Notes: generated by a model from the sequence alone, not told the origin. Numbered from the stretch's first letter, positions 37,074-46,968 are shown. The stretch: DNA of 52,495 nt from Nitrososphaerota archaeon (GCA_021325255.1 JAJPHP010000005.1:1-52495); one strand, 5' to 3'. Translations and numbers: made by a program.

Positions 37074-37991
37074 CTAGCACTGTGACTGATGTTTTATTGT
37101 GCCTCCCGATTTGCCTATTTTGGCCACAGCAGTCAAGAGTCCTTGCAGTATTGCCTGTGGTCTCGGAGGACAACCTTGTACATATACGTCAACTGGCACG
37201 ACTCTATCCACCCCCCCGACCGACGCATAGCTTTCTCCGAAGATTCCGCCGCTACACCCGCAAGCGCCTATCGCGACGACTATCTTAGGATCTGGTGCGG
37301 CTTCGTAAGTTCTTCTGAGTGCAACTTCCATGCTTCTTGACACAGGTCCTGTGACCAATAGTACATCAGCGTGGCGCGGGGATGCTACGAAATGAATACC
37401 AAATCGTTCGATGTCATAGATCGGATTGTTTAGGGCGTTAATCTCAACTTCGCAGCCGTTGCACGAACCTGCATCAACTTCGCGCACCGCGAGCGATCTT
37501 CCGAGCACTTTGTGTATCCTGTCATTTAACTCGCTTCCAAGTGCTTCCTGCGAAGTAAGCTTTCCACTCAAGGAAAGTGTAGTTTCTAAATCGTATCGCT
37601 CGATCAAATCAGATCTTTCCCTAGCTGGAGGTGCAAACTTCGATTCCATCTTAAATAAATCCGGAGCAGCGTCTCTGCACCTCCCGCACAAAATGCATAT
37701 ACCCATATCCAAAGACATCTGCGAATGTATTTTCTCATCGCCTAATGTTTTTACCGCGATTGCCTTGGACGCACAGATCTGGCTGACTTGCTTGAACCGT
37801 TCGAAGTGCGAGAGTTGCGTGTTAGTCCTAACGAAAGTTGCTCTTCCACGAGCCTTAGGCGAAACTTTGGCGTCGGTAAGTGGATTCTTGATTGTTTCAA
37901 CCTCATTACTCATGATATTTCCATAGTGCTCATCGCGTTCAGATCGGTTCTTCCTGCTCGATATGTGTGCAGTATCTCTGTAGCTCATCAC
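37074..37991 (-). CDS. HyfI/NuoB-like small subunit fused to a ferredoxin-like region
   Basis: A 305-residue protein. The C-terminal 140 residues are a NuoB/HyfI-type electron-transfer subunit with CNGCE (about 177-181), GPVSRS, IGACGCSGG (about 241-249) and QGCPPRP (about 272-278), the ligands of a proximal [4Fe-4S] cluster. The N-terminal half resembles HyfH/NuoI ferredoxins but is degraded: the first cluster keeps only one Cys, and the second reads CILCGRCRDAAP, lacking the fourth Cys. It is the last gene of the six-gene operon; its start overlaps the HyfG-like stop by 4 bases. Confidence 0.85.
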   Translation of the reverse strand: MMSYRDTAHISSRKNRSERDEHYGNIMSNEVETIKNPLTDAKVSPKARGRATFVRTNTQLSHFERFKQVSQICASKAIAVKTLGDEKIHSQMSLDMGICILCGRCRDAAPDLFKMESKFAPPARERSDLIERYDLETTLSLSGKLTSQEALGSELNDRIHKVLGRSLAVREVDAGSCNGCEVEINALNNPIYDIERFGIHFVASPRHADVLLVTGPVSRSMEVALRRTYEAAPDPKIVVAIGACGCSGGIFGESYASVGGVDRVVPVDVYVQGCPPRPQAILQGLLTAVAKIGKSGGTIKHQSQC

Positions 37992-39703
37992 AAATCATTT
38001 CCCGAATACGAGAGGTCAAGGCTCTTGTTCACAAGCGGGAAATCTGGAACGATATCGTTGAGCACCGCTTGCTCAATTGCCGGCCAATTCACAAACGATG
38101 CCGTTCTTACCTTGTACCGGAAGAGCGAATCGCAGTCTTCGCCAATCATCACCCAGTGGACCGTCTGACCTCGGTGCGACTCCGCGTAACCTAGCGCATG
38201 ATCGTAGGGACGAAGCAATCCGTCGATATCTGCAGTTAAAGGTTCATCATCACTTCTTAGATTATCTATTACTTGGTTTATAATTCTGACCGAGTCTCTG
38301 ACCTCGTCAACTCTCAGGTCAAAGCGAGATAGCGCGTCCCCACGTCTCTTCTGCATCTCCACCTGGTATTCAGTACGGTGAATCGGCGTGTCATAGTGAA
38401 CGCTAGGACGGAGCGATCGGTATGCTGCGTATGGATGGTCACGCCTAGTATCGACGTCTACCCCCGCACACCTTGCAGCGATTCCGACAAGGCACATATC
38501 GGTAGCTACTTCTCGTGTTATGGTCCCAGTGCCCATGAACCTGTCGATCACAGAACCAGTGCTCCGAAGCGCGGATATTACACTCTTGAAATCCTGCAGG
38601 ACAAGGGTTGTCGTTTTTGTGATCAGCCGCGACACGGCGTCGTTTAACTCTACGCCGACTCCTCCTATCCTATTAACGCCGAACAGAAGTCTGCTTCCCG
38701 ACACACTTTCGTTGAGCTGCATCATCCTTTCCTTGAGTATGTTTAGCCTCACGGCACCGTAGCTGTATCCCACGTCTGTGGCCATCCCGGCGAGCGTTCC
38801 GAGATGGTTGTACACCCTCTCCAATTCTGCACAGATTGTCCTCGTCTGGAGGGCCTTCTCAGGCGTCTTTACTCCTGCAATCTTTTCGATAGCTTGGCAG
38901 TAGGCTATTGAGTTCGCGACCGATTCGTCACCTGATATACGCTCGCTAAGGAGTAGAACCTGATCGAGTTTCAAACTTTCAGCTAACTTCTCTGTACCCT
39001 TGTGGGTGTAGAAGAGCCGTGTTTCAAGGTTGATGATGTTCTCACCCAGAACACTAAACCGAAAGTGACCCGGCTCGATTATTCCAGCGTGGACAGGCCC
39101 CACTGGGATCTCGAATACGCCTTCACTGTCAACCTTTGTGAATTGATACTTCTCATCCACCCTACCGACCTTTGTATCCAGTGAGAAATCTTTCCTCAGA
39201 GGATAGTAACCCCCCGGCCAATGCTCGTGGAGAATCAGAGGCCTCGTATCCGGGTTACCTGCTGGCAGTAGCCCGAACATGTCCTTGATCTCCCTTTCGT
39301 AAAGCGCAGCAGGAGGAATGCGAAGCGCAATGCTTGGAAAAGTTAAAGCCGATTCCAACCCTGCGGCTTTGTCTGTATTACTTTCGCCTATATTCGCGGT
39401 CGGTACGATAAACAAATCCTCTTCGCCTTCTTTTGCAAAAACATACCTGAGTGTGAACGCACCACAAATCCTTCGCTCGTCGTTGCATATCACTGTCACA
39501 AGTCTTGCCCTGAGCTCTTGAAACAAGTAATAGCACAGGTCGGGGATAGCCTCCTTGCTGACAAGAACGATGTGGAGTTCGTTTCCATTTAGGGCAAATA
39601 TTCTTTCTACACTCTTTCCGAATCTGTCGCGAATCGCGGCTTCGTATTTGGCCGCGTTTGGATGTTCTTCTTTGTTTTCTTCAGCCATGTCTTGCTCTAC
39701 CAT
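37988..39703 (-). CDS. HyfG/NuoCD-like large subunit lacking Ni ligands
   Basis: About 571 residues. An N-terminal NuoC-like domain (YEREIKDMFGLLP, PLILHEHWPGGYYPL) is fused to a NuoD/HycE-like large subunit, as in Hyf and Hyc. The first nickel-binding motif, RxCGxC in NiFe hydrogenases, reads ERISGDESV. The C-terminal DPCxxC motif reads SLDLSYSGNDL. All four Cys ligands are therefore absent, so it cannot bind a NiFe centre. This matches complex I NuoD and Ehr-type complexes. ATG 39703 is chosen over 39760. It probably docks an unknown electron or proton partner. Confidence 0.85.
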   Translation of the reverse strand: MVEQDMAEENKEEHPNAAKYEAAIRDRFGKSVERIFALNGNELHIVLVSKEAIPDLCYYLFQELRARLVTVICNDERRICGAFTLRYVFAKEGEEDLFIVPTANIGESNTDKAAGLESALTFPSIALRIPPAALYEREIKDMFGLLPAGNPDTRPLILHEHWPGGYYPLRKDFSLDTKVGRVDEKYQFTKVDSEGVFEIPVGPVHAGIIEPGHFRFSVLGENIINLETRLFYTHKGTEKLAESLKLDQVLLLSERISGDESVANSIAYCQAIEKIAGVKTPEKALQTRTICAELERVYNHLGTLAGMATDVGYSYGAVRLNILKERMMQLNESVSGSRLLFGVNRIGGVGVELNDAVSRLITKTTTLVLQDFKSVISALRSTGSVIDRFMGTGTITREVATDMCLVGIAARCAGVDVDTRRDHPYAAYRSLRPSVHYDTPIHRTEYQVEMQKRRGDALSRFDLRVDEVRDSVRIINQVIDNLRSDDEPLTADIDGLLRPYDHALGYAESHRGQTVHWVMIGEDCDSLFRYKVRTASFVNWPAIEQAVLNDIVPDFPLVNKSLDLSYSGNDL

Positions 39704-39734
39704 AATTCCTGACTTGCTGCCGTTGCGGTGGCTG

Positions 39735-41309
39735 TCACTGATTGAACACCTGTATGGCATCGAGAATCAGCGTTTGAAGAGGCTGCAGAATATAGAAACC
39801 CAGTATGACAAGGAAAACTACCAGAATCACCATTGGTAAGACGGAGAGCCAGCCCATCTCATCCTTTTTTGCCAATGCATCAGCAGAAACTTTCATTCCG
39901 GATTCTTTGGGATTGCCGAAGACCATCGGCATGAGGTGCCTCGTCAATCCTGCGAATATTACAACCGAGAATAAGAGGAAGAGAGAAGCTGCAAGTAACT
40001 GTCCACTCTCGAATCCCGAGGTCAGAATCAGGAACTCACTTGCGAATATGTTGAACGGTGGGATTCCCACCAGGGCAAGCCCACCTACAAGAAAGACTAC
40101 TGCCGTCACGGGCATTATCTTGATGATACCTTTGATCTCGGACATGGCCTTTGTTCCGAATTTCTGACTTATGGTACCGCTTGCAAAAAACATCAGCGGT
40201 TTTGCGATGGAGTGGTTTATGATGTGAAACAACGCACCGAACAAGCCAATGAACCCGCCGAATCCCACGCCAATTGTGATTATTCCCATATGTTCAACGC
40301 TGTGATATGCGAGCATCCGCTTCATGTCTTTCGCGAAGTATATCGATGCCGCTGCTATGCCCATCGAGACCGTCCCGAGGATAATCAAGAGTTCGCTCGA
40401 AAAAGGGGATCCGAGCGTACCGGACGTGATTATGTCAAACCTCAAGATTGCATAGATGGAGCAGTTGAGTAACACGCCTGACAAGAGGGCACTCACGGGT
40501 GTCGGAGCTTCGCTGTGGGCGTCAGGAAGCCAGGTGTGCATTGGAGCAAGCCCTGCCTTCGTCCCAAAACCGATGAGTATGAAAATGAACGCGAACTTGA
40601 TTATCTCCGGATTCAAGAGTCTAGCGTTTGCGACCATGTCTGTCCAGTCGAGTGTAGGCGTAGATCCGCTGCCGGTTAAAGATGGTGAGGCTGACACATT
40701 TGAATAGGAAAAGAGAACAATACCGAAGAGCGCCAGCGATAACCCGACTGTCGCAATCACGAGATACTTCCACGCTGCCTCTATAGCTCCCTGATTTGTG
40801 TAAAGCATGATCAGAAGCACGGATACGAGCGTGGTACCTTCAAGTGCCACCCACATGAGACCCATGTTGTTAGACACTGGCACAAGGAGCATGGTCAAGA
40901 CAAATGCGTTGAAGAGCTGATAGTATCTTACGATGTGCTTGTCGTCTACAATGCCTCCCTCGTACTGTCGACCCATGTAGTTGATTGAATACAGCGCGGA
41001 CACGAAGCTTACACCCGCTATCGGAAGCATGATCAGTGCGCCCAAAGCGTCGAGATAGAACAGACCACCGAAAGCAGAAATGTGTTTTTCAGCAATCACA
41101 TCAGCGACGAGCGCTAGTGTCTGGGCAAGGACTAGAAGAGCCGACACCGTCGTGATTATTTCTGACGCCCATTTCTTACACAAGAGTGTAACCAGGAGAC
41201 CTCCCGCCGCTGGTGTCAATAGTAGCGAGATGATCAGCCCGCTGGATGGTGTAACGAGACCGGTGAATAGAGAACCCACAAGTAGGTTCCACAATATCAT
41301 TTCCTTCAA
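39735..41309 (-). CDS. HyfF/NuoN-like antiporter-type membrane subunit
   Basis: A 524-residue protein with about 14 transmembrane helices of the Mrp-antiporter/NuoLMN family. The conserved helix VSALLSGVLLNCSIYAILR, the PMHTWLPDAHSEAPTPVSAL motif and YHSVEHMGIITIGVGFGG are present. These subunits carry out proton or sodium pumping. It overlaps the HyfE-like gene by 4 bases. TTG 41309 or ATG 41300 could be the start. Confidence 0.85.
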   Translation of the reverse strand: MKEMILWNLLVGSLFTGLVTPSSGLIISLLLTPAAGGLLVTLLCKKWASEIITTVSALLVLAQTLALVADVIAEKHISAFGGLFYLDALGALIMLPIAGVSFVSALYSINYMGRQYEGGIVDDKHIVRYYQLFNAFVLTMLLVPVSNNMGLMWVALEGTTLVSVLLIMLYTNQGAIEAAWKYLVIATVGLSLALFGIVLFSYSNVSASPSLTGSGSTPTLDWTDMVANARLLNPEIIKFAFIFILIGFGTKAGLAPMHTWLPDAHSEAPTPVSALLSGVLLNCSIYAILRFDIITSGTLGSPFSSELLIILGTVSMGIAAASIYFAKDMKRMLAYHSVEHMGIITIGVGFGGFIGLFGALFHIINHSIAKPLMFFASGTISQKFGTKAMSEIKGIIKIMPVTAVVFLVGGLALVGIPPFNIFASEFLILTSGFESGQLLAASLFLLFSVVIFAGLTRHLMPMVFGNPKESGMKVSADALAKKDEMGWLSVLPMVILVVFLVILGFYILQPLQTLILDAIQVFNQ

Positions 41310-41983
41310 TCATCCCTCAGTTTCTCTAGATTTCCAATGTCGAGAGTGTCGAAAGTCTGGGTTATCCTGAACAGCAGAGTGGACGATATCATGACTGCAA
41401 CCACGATGTCCAGCAATATCCCGACCTCGATTATCAGCGAGACGCCGGGAGTTAACGCGGTGGTAAAGAGGAATAGTCCGTTCTCCAATATCAACAACCC
41501 GACTACCTGACTCAGCGCCATCCGTCTGCTGACCATGACGAACAGCCCGACGAAGAAGAGAGAGATCGAAACCGGGATGTAAGTCACGGACAGGTTGTCG
41601 ACGTTGGAGTTGGAAAGTATCTGATTGGTCAGACCGTATGATAGCACAACGAGAACTGCCGAGATCAGTAGCGAGAGCCTCAGACTGATGTAGGGGTTTG
41701 TTTCTACCTTGAACTCGCCCCTGATGTTTCTAGTTGCCCTAATGAGCAATCGTGGAATTATTTCCGCTTTTATCACCAGAGTCAGAATCGCTGCAAGGTA
41801 TATCTCCCAGATGCCAGTCGTGTAAGCTATCAGCGCCGTCACGGCGGCTAGGACGACCGACTGATATCGGTAGGCGCTCAACCAACCAAGGAAGCCTCTT
41901 CTCACCAATACCCCAAAGGTTGCTATCAAGAGCGCGGCGGAAGAAAGCGTCAGTAGATCTACTTGTTGGATTTGCGTAATCAA
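41306..41983 (-). CDS. HyfE/NuoK-like membrane subunit
   Basis: A 225-residue protein with about six or seven transmembrane helices. The C-terminal half carries the NuoK-like helix VVGLLILENGLFLFTTALTP with the membrane-embedded Glu, and LDIVVAVMISSTLLFRI. This is the HyfE layout. It lies between the HyfC-like and HyfF-like genes, overlapping the latter, in the expected operon order. Confidence 0.8.
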   Translation of the reverse strand: MITQIQQVDLLTLSSAALLIATFGVLVRRGFLGWLSAYRYQSVVLAAVTALIAYTTGIWEIYLAAILTLVIKAEIIPRLLIRATRNIRGEFKVETNPYISLRLSLLISAVLVVLSYGLTNQILSNSNVDNLSVTYIPVSISLFFVGLFVMVSRRMALSQVVGLLILENGLFLFTTALTPGVSLIIEVGILLDIVVAVMISSTLLFRITQTFDTLDIGNLEKLRDD

Positions 41984-41996
41984 TCTACTCCTCCTG

Positions 41997-42953
41997 TTAC
42001 AAAAAGTGGAAGACCACTCCGAGCATCGAGCTAGCTATGGCCATCGTAATAAGGTCGGGAAGACGAAACAGTCGCCATTTTGCAACCCTCGTTTCGATGT
42101 ATGCGACCACCGCGGCTAGGAGCATCACCTTCGGGATGTACGAAGCAGCTCCCAATGCGATTGACGAGAACGTCCAGCTGCCACCAACCGTAGTCATGCC
42201 GAGCGGAAAGAACAGATTCACGACCAGCGTCAATAGGATTAGTTGTTTAATCGACTGCGACCATTGAATCAACGCCAGGCTCTTTCCCGAATACTCGAGC
42301 ACCATCGCCTCATGAATCATTGTGAGCTCCAAGTGTGTTGCCGGATTGTCGAACGGTAGTCTACCAGTCTCAGCCAGTATGATCACGATGAAGGATATCA
42401 GGGCAAAGAGCATGCTCGGCGCCAACAATACACCGGTCGTAGCTGCTGAGCTGACTAGCGCGGAGATGTTTGTGCCACCCAGAGTGAGCGAAACGACGAA
42501 TATCGTGATGAAGAGCGCGGGTTCAATTAGGGCTGCCACCATCATCTCTCTGCTTGTCCCTATGCCGCCGAACGCGCTCGCTACGTCCAGGCCCGCTAGC
42601 ATCATGAAGAAGTTTGCAAGGGCGAAGAGTCCGAGCACAACCAAAATGTCACCGACGGAACTGAAGGGGCTGTATGGCAAAAACACAGGGATAAAAAGAG
42701 CCGCTGTGATCGTCGACACGAGAATAACCCATGGAGCATACCGGAATATCCATGAGCTTTGATCCGCGATGACCTCGTCCTTTTTCATCAGTTTGGAAAG
42801 TTCATAATATGGCTGAAGTACTCCCGCGCCCATTCTCTTCTGAGTCCTAGCCTTGACCTTTCGCATGATCCCTGTCAAAAGCGGCGCGAGCGCGAGTATC
42901 GAGCAAGTCTGCAATATTCCCAGCGAAACCTTTGCAATTTCTGTGGCGTTCAT
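41997..42953 (-). CDS. HyfC/NuoH-like membrane subunit
   Basis: A 318-residue protein with eight transmembrane helices, the subunit that anchors the soluble arm and lines the coupling site. KARTQKRMGAGVLQPYYELS, ETGRLPFDNPATHLELTMIH and MVLEYSGKSLALIQW are hallmarks of HycD/HyfC/NuoH. It is intact. It overlaps the HyfB-like gene by 4 bases. Confidence 0.88.
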   Translation of the reverse strand: MNATEIAKVSLGILQTCSILALAPLLTGIMRKVKARTQKRMGAGVLQPYYELSKLMKKDEVIADQSSWIFRYAPWVILVSTITAALFIPVFLPYSPFSSVGDILVVLGLFALANFFMMLAGLDVASAFGGIGTSREMMVAALIEPALFITIFVVSLTLGGTNISALVSSAATTGVLLAPSMLFALISFIVIILAETGRLPFDNPATHLELTMIHEAMVLEYSGKSLALIQWSQSIKQLILLTLVVNLFFPLGMTTVGGSWTFSSIALGAASYIPKVMLLAAVVAYIETRVAKWRLFRLPDLITMAIASSMLGVVFHFL

Positions 42954-45022
42954 GATGTCAGCGCCACCAGGACCAGGAAAAGAACCAGAACTATCATGAG
43001 GTAAAGCAGATACGAGTTGACCTTCCCTGTTTGGATCCTGCGAACCTTGTCTAGGACAGCCAGAGTTGCGCCGATAACAGGCGAATAGAGATTATCTTCA
43101 AAGATATCCCTGATGTGGGATTCCACACTGACAGATTTCTTGATGTAGTGATTCGACTCAGAATGGTAGCCCTTCTTCACCTCTGTGTGAGGCCGATAGA
43201 AAGCTCTAAAGACTGAGCGGATGGGCATCGAAACCGAACTGGCGGTCTGCTCCATCCGTTCATCCAGGGCTCCGAAGCCGCAATCCCAGGTGCTGTAAAC
43301 CCTCTTCGTCGTCTTTACACCGCGGCCCGCGACTGTAGCGAAACCTCCGATAGCGGCGGCAACCGATCCCATCAGTACGACAACTTCGGGCATGGACATA
43401 GCACTCACCGACTTTACGCCGGCCACGCTGTACGCGGCAGTTAGGGCGCCAAACGGAGACGCGCTGCTAACGAGGCTTGAACTAAATCCGAAGGAAGAAG
43501 CAATTATCCCGGTTGCTAAGAACGGCAGAACCCCCAAGATCACACACATGGAAGTGATGATGGCCATTCCCACGATCATAGTCGTTGGAGCTTCTCTAGT
43601 GCTCTTGGCTTCCTCTGAACGAGGCTTCGAGAGAAAGGAAATGCCGAACAGCTTGACGAATGTGGCAATGGCAAGCCCCACGGTGAGCGCGAATGCAATG
43701 CTCGCGAAACTGATCGAGACCTGCAGCACAACGTTCGGCACTTGGTAGGAAGAGAGAAGCGCCTGCATCGTTAGCCATTCACTCACGAAACCGTTCAGTG
43801 GCGGAAGGCCGGCGATGGCGATCGAACCTACAAGGAAGAGGAGTGCTGTCCATGGCATCAACTTCGCTAGACCTCCCATGCGGTTCACATCTCTCGTTTT
43901 CGCACCCGAGATCACAGAGCCCGCACCCATGAAAAGCAGGCTCTTGAAGAGGGCATGATTTAGAGAGTGGTACATGCTAGCCAATAGGGCGAGAGCGGCA
44001 AGAGCGGTCAAGCCATAGGACATGAAGACAACTGAAAGACCCAATCCCAGTACGATTATCCCGATGTTCTCGACGCTATGATAGGCGAGTGCTCGCTTCA
44101 AGTCGTGTTCTACCGCCGCGTAGAGGACTCCAACGAGTGAAGATACCGCGCCCGCAATCACCATCAGCATCCCGAGCCACGCAAATTCTGGGGAGTTTGG
44201 ATTGACAAAGTCAAGCGTAGTGAGCGCAAGACCGTAGATAGCCACCTTGATCATCACGCCTGACATGAGCGCCGACACGTTGCTAGGAGCGGAAGGATGC
44301 GCCTGGGGGAGCCAGATATGCAGCGGGACGAGACCGGCCTTCGACCCGAACCCAATTAGGGCAAGTACGAATGCATATTCCTTGATGTAAAGCGGTAGCT
44401 GAGTATTCCTGAACGAGTCAAATGATAAGCTCCCAGTCTGCGAGTACATCACCAGAAAAGAGGCCATGATGAACGCCGTCCCAAAATGGGTCATCACAAC
44501 GTAGGTTATGCCTGACTTTACGCTGTTTTTGTTCTCATGCTCGTATATTACGAGGAAGAACGACGTGAGCGACATGGACTCCCAGAAGACGAGAAATGAG
44601 AATGCGTCATTCGAGGCGGGAACGAGTATCATTGATAGCACGAAGATGTTGGAAAGAAAGCCAAGCGCCTTCAGACTATGCTTGCCGTAGTATTCTTTGC
44701 AGTAGCCGATCGAGTAGATCGAAACAGCCAGGGTCACGGTGCCAATCATGAAAATGAAGAAGGCCCCGAGGCCATCCACGCGTAACTCCATGACATATTT
44801 GGGGATGGGTGCGAGGATAGGCGCATTAATAAAAAGGATTTTTCGGCTTTGAATTATTGGAAGTGATAGTAGTATAGCCAGTAGTGAACCCATCGCCATA
44901 GGTACAAACGCCAAGACGGTTGTCGATTTAGACTCACTGAAGGCGAGAGGCAGGAGCGCGCCAACTAAAAAGCAAAGTATCATCGCTTCAAAAAATAGCG
45001 AGTAATAATCGATGATTAACAA
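42950..45022 (-). CDS. HyfB/NuoL-like antiporter-type membrane subunit
   Basis: A 690-residue protein with some 15 transmembrane helices. GLVPLHIWLPQAHPSAPSNV, SGVMIKVAIYGLAL and YHSVENIGIIVLGLGLS are the conserved antiporter motifs. The C-terminal part carries the soluble stretch typical of HyfB/HycC (YSTWDCGFGALDERMEQTAS). It is the first gene of the operon. The upstream sequence around 45023-45115 is AT-rich and should contain the operon promoter. The Glu and Lys positions in the channel helices look conserved. Confidence 0.88.
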   Translation of the reverse strand: MLIIDYYSLFFEAMILCFLVGALLPLAFSESKSTTVLAFVPMAMGSLLAILLSLPIIQSRKILFINAPILAPIPKYVMELRVDGLGAFFIFMIGTVTLAVSIYSIGYCKEYYGKHSLKALGFLSNIFVLSMILVPASNDAFSFLVFWESMSLTSFFLVIYEHENKNSVKSGITYVVMTHFGTAFIMASFLVMYSQTGSLSFDSFRNTQLPLYIKEYAFVLALIGFGSKAGLVPLHIWLPQAHPSAPSNVSALMSGVMIKVAIYGLALTTLDFVNPNSPEFAWLGMLMVIAGAVSSLVGVLYAAVEHDLKRALAYHSVENIGIIVLGLGLSVVFMSYGLTALAALALLASMYHSLNHALFKSLLFMGAGSVISGAKTRDVNRMGGLAKLMPWTALLFLVGSIAIAGLPPLNGFVSEWLTMQALLSSYQVPNVVLQVSISFASIAFALTVGLAIATFVKLFGISFLSKPRSEEAKSTREAPTTMIVGMAIITSMCVILGVLPFLATGIIASSFGFSSSLVSSASPFGALTAAYSVAGVKSVSAMSMPEVVVLMGSVAAAIGGFATVAGRGVKTTKRVYSTWDCGFGALDERMEQTASSVSMPIRSVFRAFYRPHTEVKKGYHSESNHYIKKSVSVESHIRDIFEDNLYSPVIGATLAVLDKVRRIQTGKVNSYLLYLMIVLVLFLVLVALTS

Positions 45023-45142
45023 TTCTGCTACTAGCTTCCTTTTCTTGATTGAGTGAATAGATCAGGAGAGAGATTTTTTGCTGGAATCATTTCCCGTAAT
45101 TTATTTTGATAATTTCACTTGCAGGGAATCTATCGATCTAGT

Positions 45143-45322
45143 ATGGAGTGTGACTTGTCAGAAGATGATATAGTTTCACACGCGAACAAGGCTGCGAGAG
45201 TATCGTCTCTGGTCCGCATACTCGATTCACTCAAAATCCAGCGATCCGATTCGGAGAGTCAGATAATTAACATGAAAATTGACACTTCACTTGTGCCTGA
45301 AGGTCGTGTGTCTAGCATATAG
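45143..45322 (+). CDS. small hypothetical acidic protein, 59 aa
   Basis: ATG 45143 opens a charged, soluble frame (MECDLSEDDIVSHANKAARV). No motif is recognised. It is divergent from the Hyf-like operon. Confidence 0.3.
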   Translation: MECDLSEDDIVSHANKAARVSSLVRILDSLKIQRSDSESQIINMKIDTSLVPEGRVSSI

Positions 45323-45457
45323 CGAGTTGTTTTTGCTAGTCGTCGAGATTGCCTGCAAAAATTTCGACTCAGCTCGTTGTTCTTCTTCAATTGGTTTTCT
45401 TGGTTCGATTAGTGACAAAATGTAATCGCTCGAAATCACTCGAACTTTAATCGACTC

Positions 45458-45500
45458 ATAAATCTTTGTTTTGGAATAACTCACATTCCATTAATTCCGG
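45458..45500 (+). promoter_or_regulatory. conserved 43-bp non-coding element, copy C
   Basis: ataaatctttgttttgg, then aataactcacattcc, then attaattccgg. The ATG of a small gene lies 14 bases after it, so it has the position of a core promoter plus leader. The GGAAT...ATTCC halves form an inverted repeat. Confidence 0.6.
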
Positions 45501-45513
45501 AAAGTTCGCAAAT

Positions 45514-45660
45514 ATGCAAACTCAAGACGAGAAAGTAAGAGCGACCATGAAACTCAAGCGAAATATTTTGCTCGCTGAAAAGCTCGTAAACGAAAGGGAT
45601 TGGATTTTTAAAAGAGTTGTCAACACACGCTCAGACAAAGATCATAGTTTTCGAGAATAA
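45514..45660 (+). CDS. small basic protein, 48 aa
   Basis: ATG 45514 opens a helical, highly charged protein (MKLKRNILLAEKLVNERDWI inside it). It directly follows the conserved element copy C, which supports it being expressed. No family is recognised. Confidence 0.4.
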   Translation: MQTQDEKVRATMKLKRNILLAEKLVNERDWIFKRVVNTRSDKDHSFRE

Positions 45661-45845
45661 TTTCGGACGTATTATCAAAACGTAAATTCTGGACTACCTA
45701 CCTGTTCGATCTTAACCGCCCTGAATCATAATGTCTATTTCTGAAGCGGGATAGCCCAATGATAGAACTTTTTTCGGATGCTCGCCGGAACATGCTTCTC
45801 CGAGGTTTTGTCAAGGAATACCCACTAACTCGTATTTCTTGACGA

Positions 45846-46598
45846 TCAGCTTGCATACACGGAAAAAGCCCAACCAAGAGAGGACACTACTCTTTGGTAT
45901 CGAGCAACTCCATCTTTGCATTCTAATCCGATAGAAACTTTCGCCGGTAGTGAGTGATATGGTGGGAGACTCTTCGTGAATCTCTGATTTGCAATCTCAA
46001 CTTGGATGCGACAAGCGTTTCGAGGTATTTGCGGCGCATTTTCATACTCGGTGCCGATGTCGTGTAGAGATGCCAGTAGATTCCACCGTTCGTGCTTGTG
46101 CGAAAGGAACCGCAGAATCATCGCCATCATGTTCGTGCGCGTTATAGTAGTTCTCATAGCTGAAGAACCAAGGCACCGGACAATTCTGAGAGTCGGGGCA
46201 GTCGAACAGTGGTGGGAGTGATCGTAGGAGTGGAGTTCCTCCGTCCCTTTGTCTGATGGAAGTTTTGAAAACGCTGCTAAATTGGACGAATCTGAGCTTT
46301 GTCCTTTCTTGGAAGTTACGACTCTCATCGCGAGAATGAATAGAGCTATGTATACCAAAATTATCACAATTAGGTAGAACAAGCTTGAAGTTTCCATGAA
46401 ACTCGCTTCAAACTTGGAAATGAACGCTGCGACTATGACAACAAAACCGAATACGAAGACGAGTGTCAAGAGCAGCATCCAGAGCCGGGGAGTTGGCCCG
46501 CCAGCATCCATTCTGTTAAGTTTGTATTCCCATTTGTTCAGGTAGGCACGGAAGCTCGGGATATGAAGTTGCTTGAAGACAATCTCCAGACCTCGCAA
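45846..46598 (-). CDS. membrane protein with two helices, 250 aa, uncertain
   Basis: The N-terminal half has a soluble start (FKQLHIPSFRAYLNKWEYKL) and two strong transmembrane helices (LWMLLLTLVFVFGFVVIVAA and YLIVIILVYIALFILAMRVV). The C-terminal half (after about residue 115) is less convincing, is rich in His, Arg and Thr and may be out of frame after a shift near 46245. TTG 46598 is the start. Confidence 0.45.
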   Translation of the reverse strand: MRGLEIVFKQLHIPSFRAYLNKWEYKLNRMDAGGPTPRLWMLLLTLVFVFGFVVIVAAFISKFEASFMETSSLFYLIVIILVYIALFILAMRVVTSKKGQSSDSSNLAAFSKLPSDKGTEELHSYDHSHHCSTAPTLRIVRCLGSSAMRTTITRTNMMAMILRFLSHKHERWNLLASLHDIGTEYENAPQIPRNACRIQVEIANQRFTKSLPPYHSLPAKVSIGLECKDGVARYQRVVSSLGWAFSVYAS

Positions 46599-46968
46599 CG
46601 GCTGCAGCCTGCTCTGTTCCGGATGGGAATTTCAAATAAGCATTGCTGCTTAAAAAATCGGAATTATTGGAAAACCAGAGAATACCTAAATCTGTAGGCG
46701 ATATGCTTCCAAGAATCAATGAGTAGACCCAAGGGCGAGCTTATGTCCCTTCAGTCGCATATAATAATCGTTGACGTCCTCTTGTTTTCATAGACTTTTG
46801 AAGGTCTTGCGAATTTCATATTCGCACCATCTCAGAAATTTTCTCGATATGCAAAATGGACTAAATTCACTTCAATGTCAAATCTGGATGACTCTCCAAC
46901 ATTCATTCCATTCGTCAAATAGAGTCGATGCGTGACTCTTTTTGAACAGGGAAGTCAAGGAAAACATA
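46599..46968. other. intergenic region, nothing convincing
   Basis: AT-rich, with no clear gene. A stretch ttaaaaaatcggaattattgg near 46648-46668 could be a promoter of the minus-strand membrane gene. It does not match the 43-bp element. Confidence 0.25.

Noticed and set aside
37074..45022. A genuine group 4 NiFe hydrogenase or formate hydrogenlyase
   Set aside because: All four Ni-binding Cys of the large subunit are absent and no hydrogenase maturation or formate dehydrogenase genes are nearby.
45287..45484. A 65-residue minus-strand protein overlapping element copy C
   Set aside because: The proposed start lies inside the element; the remainder is possible but has no supported start.
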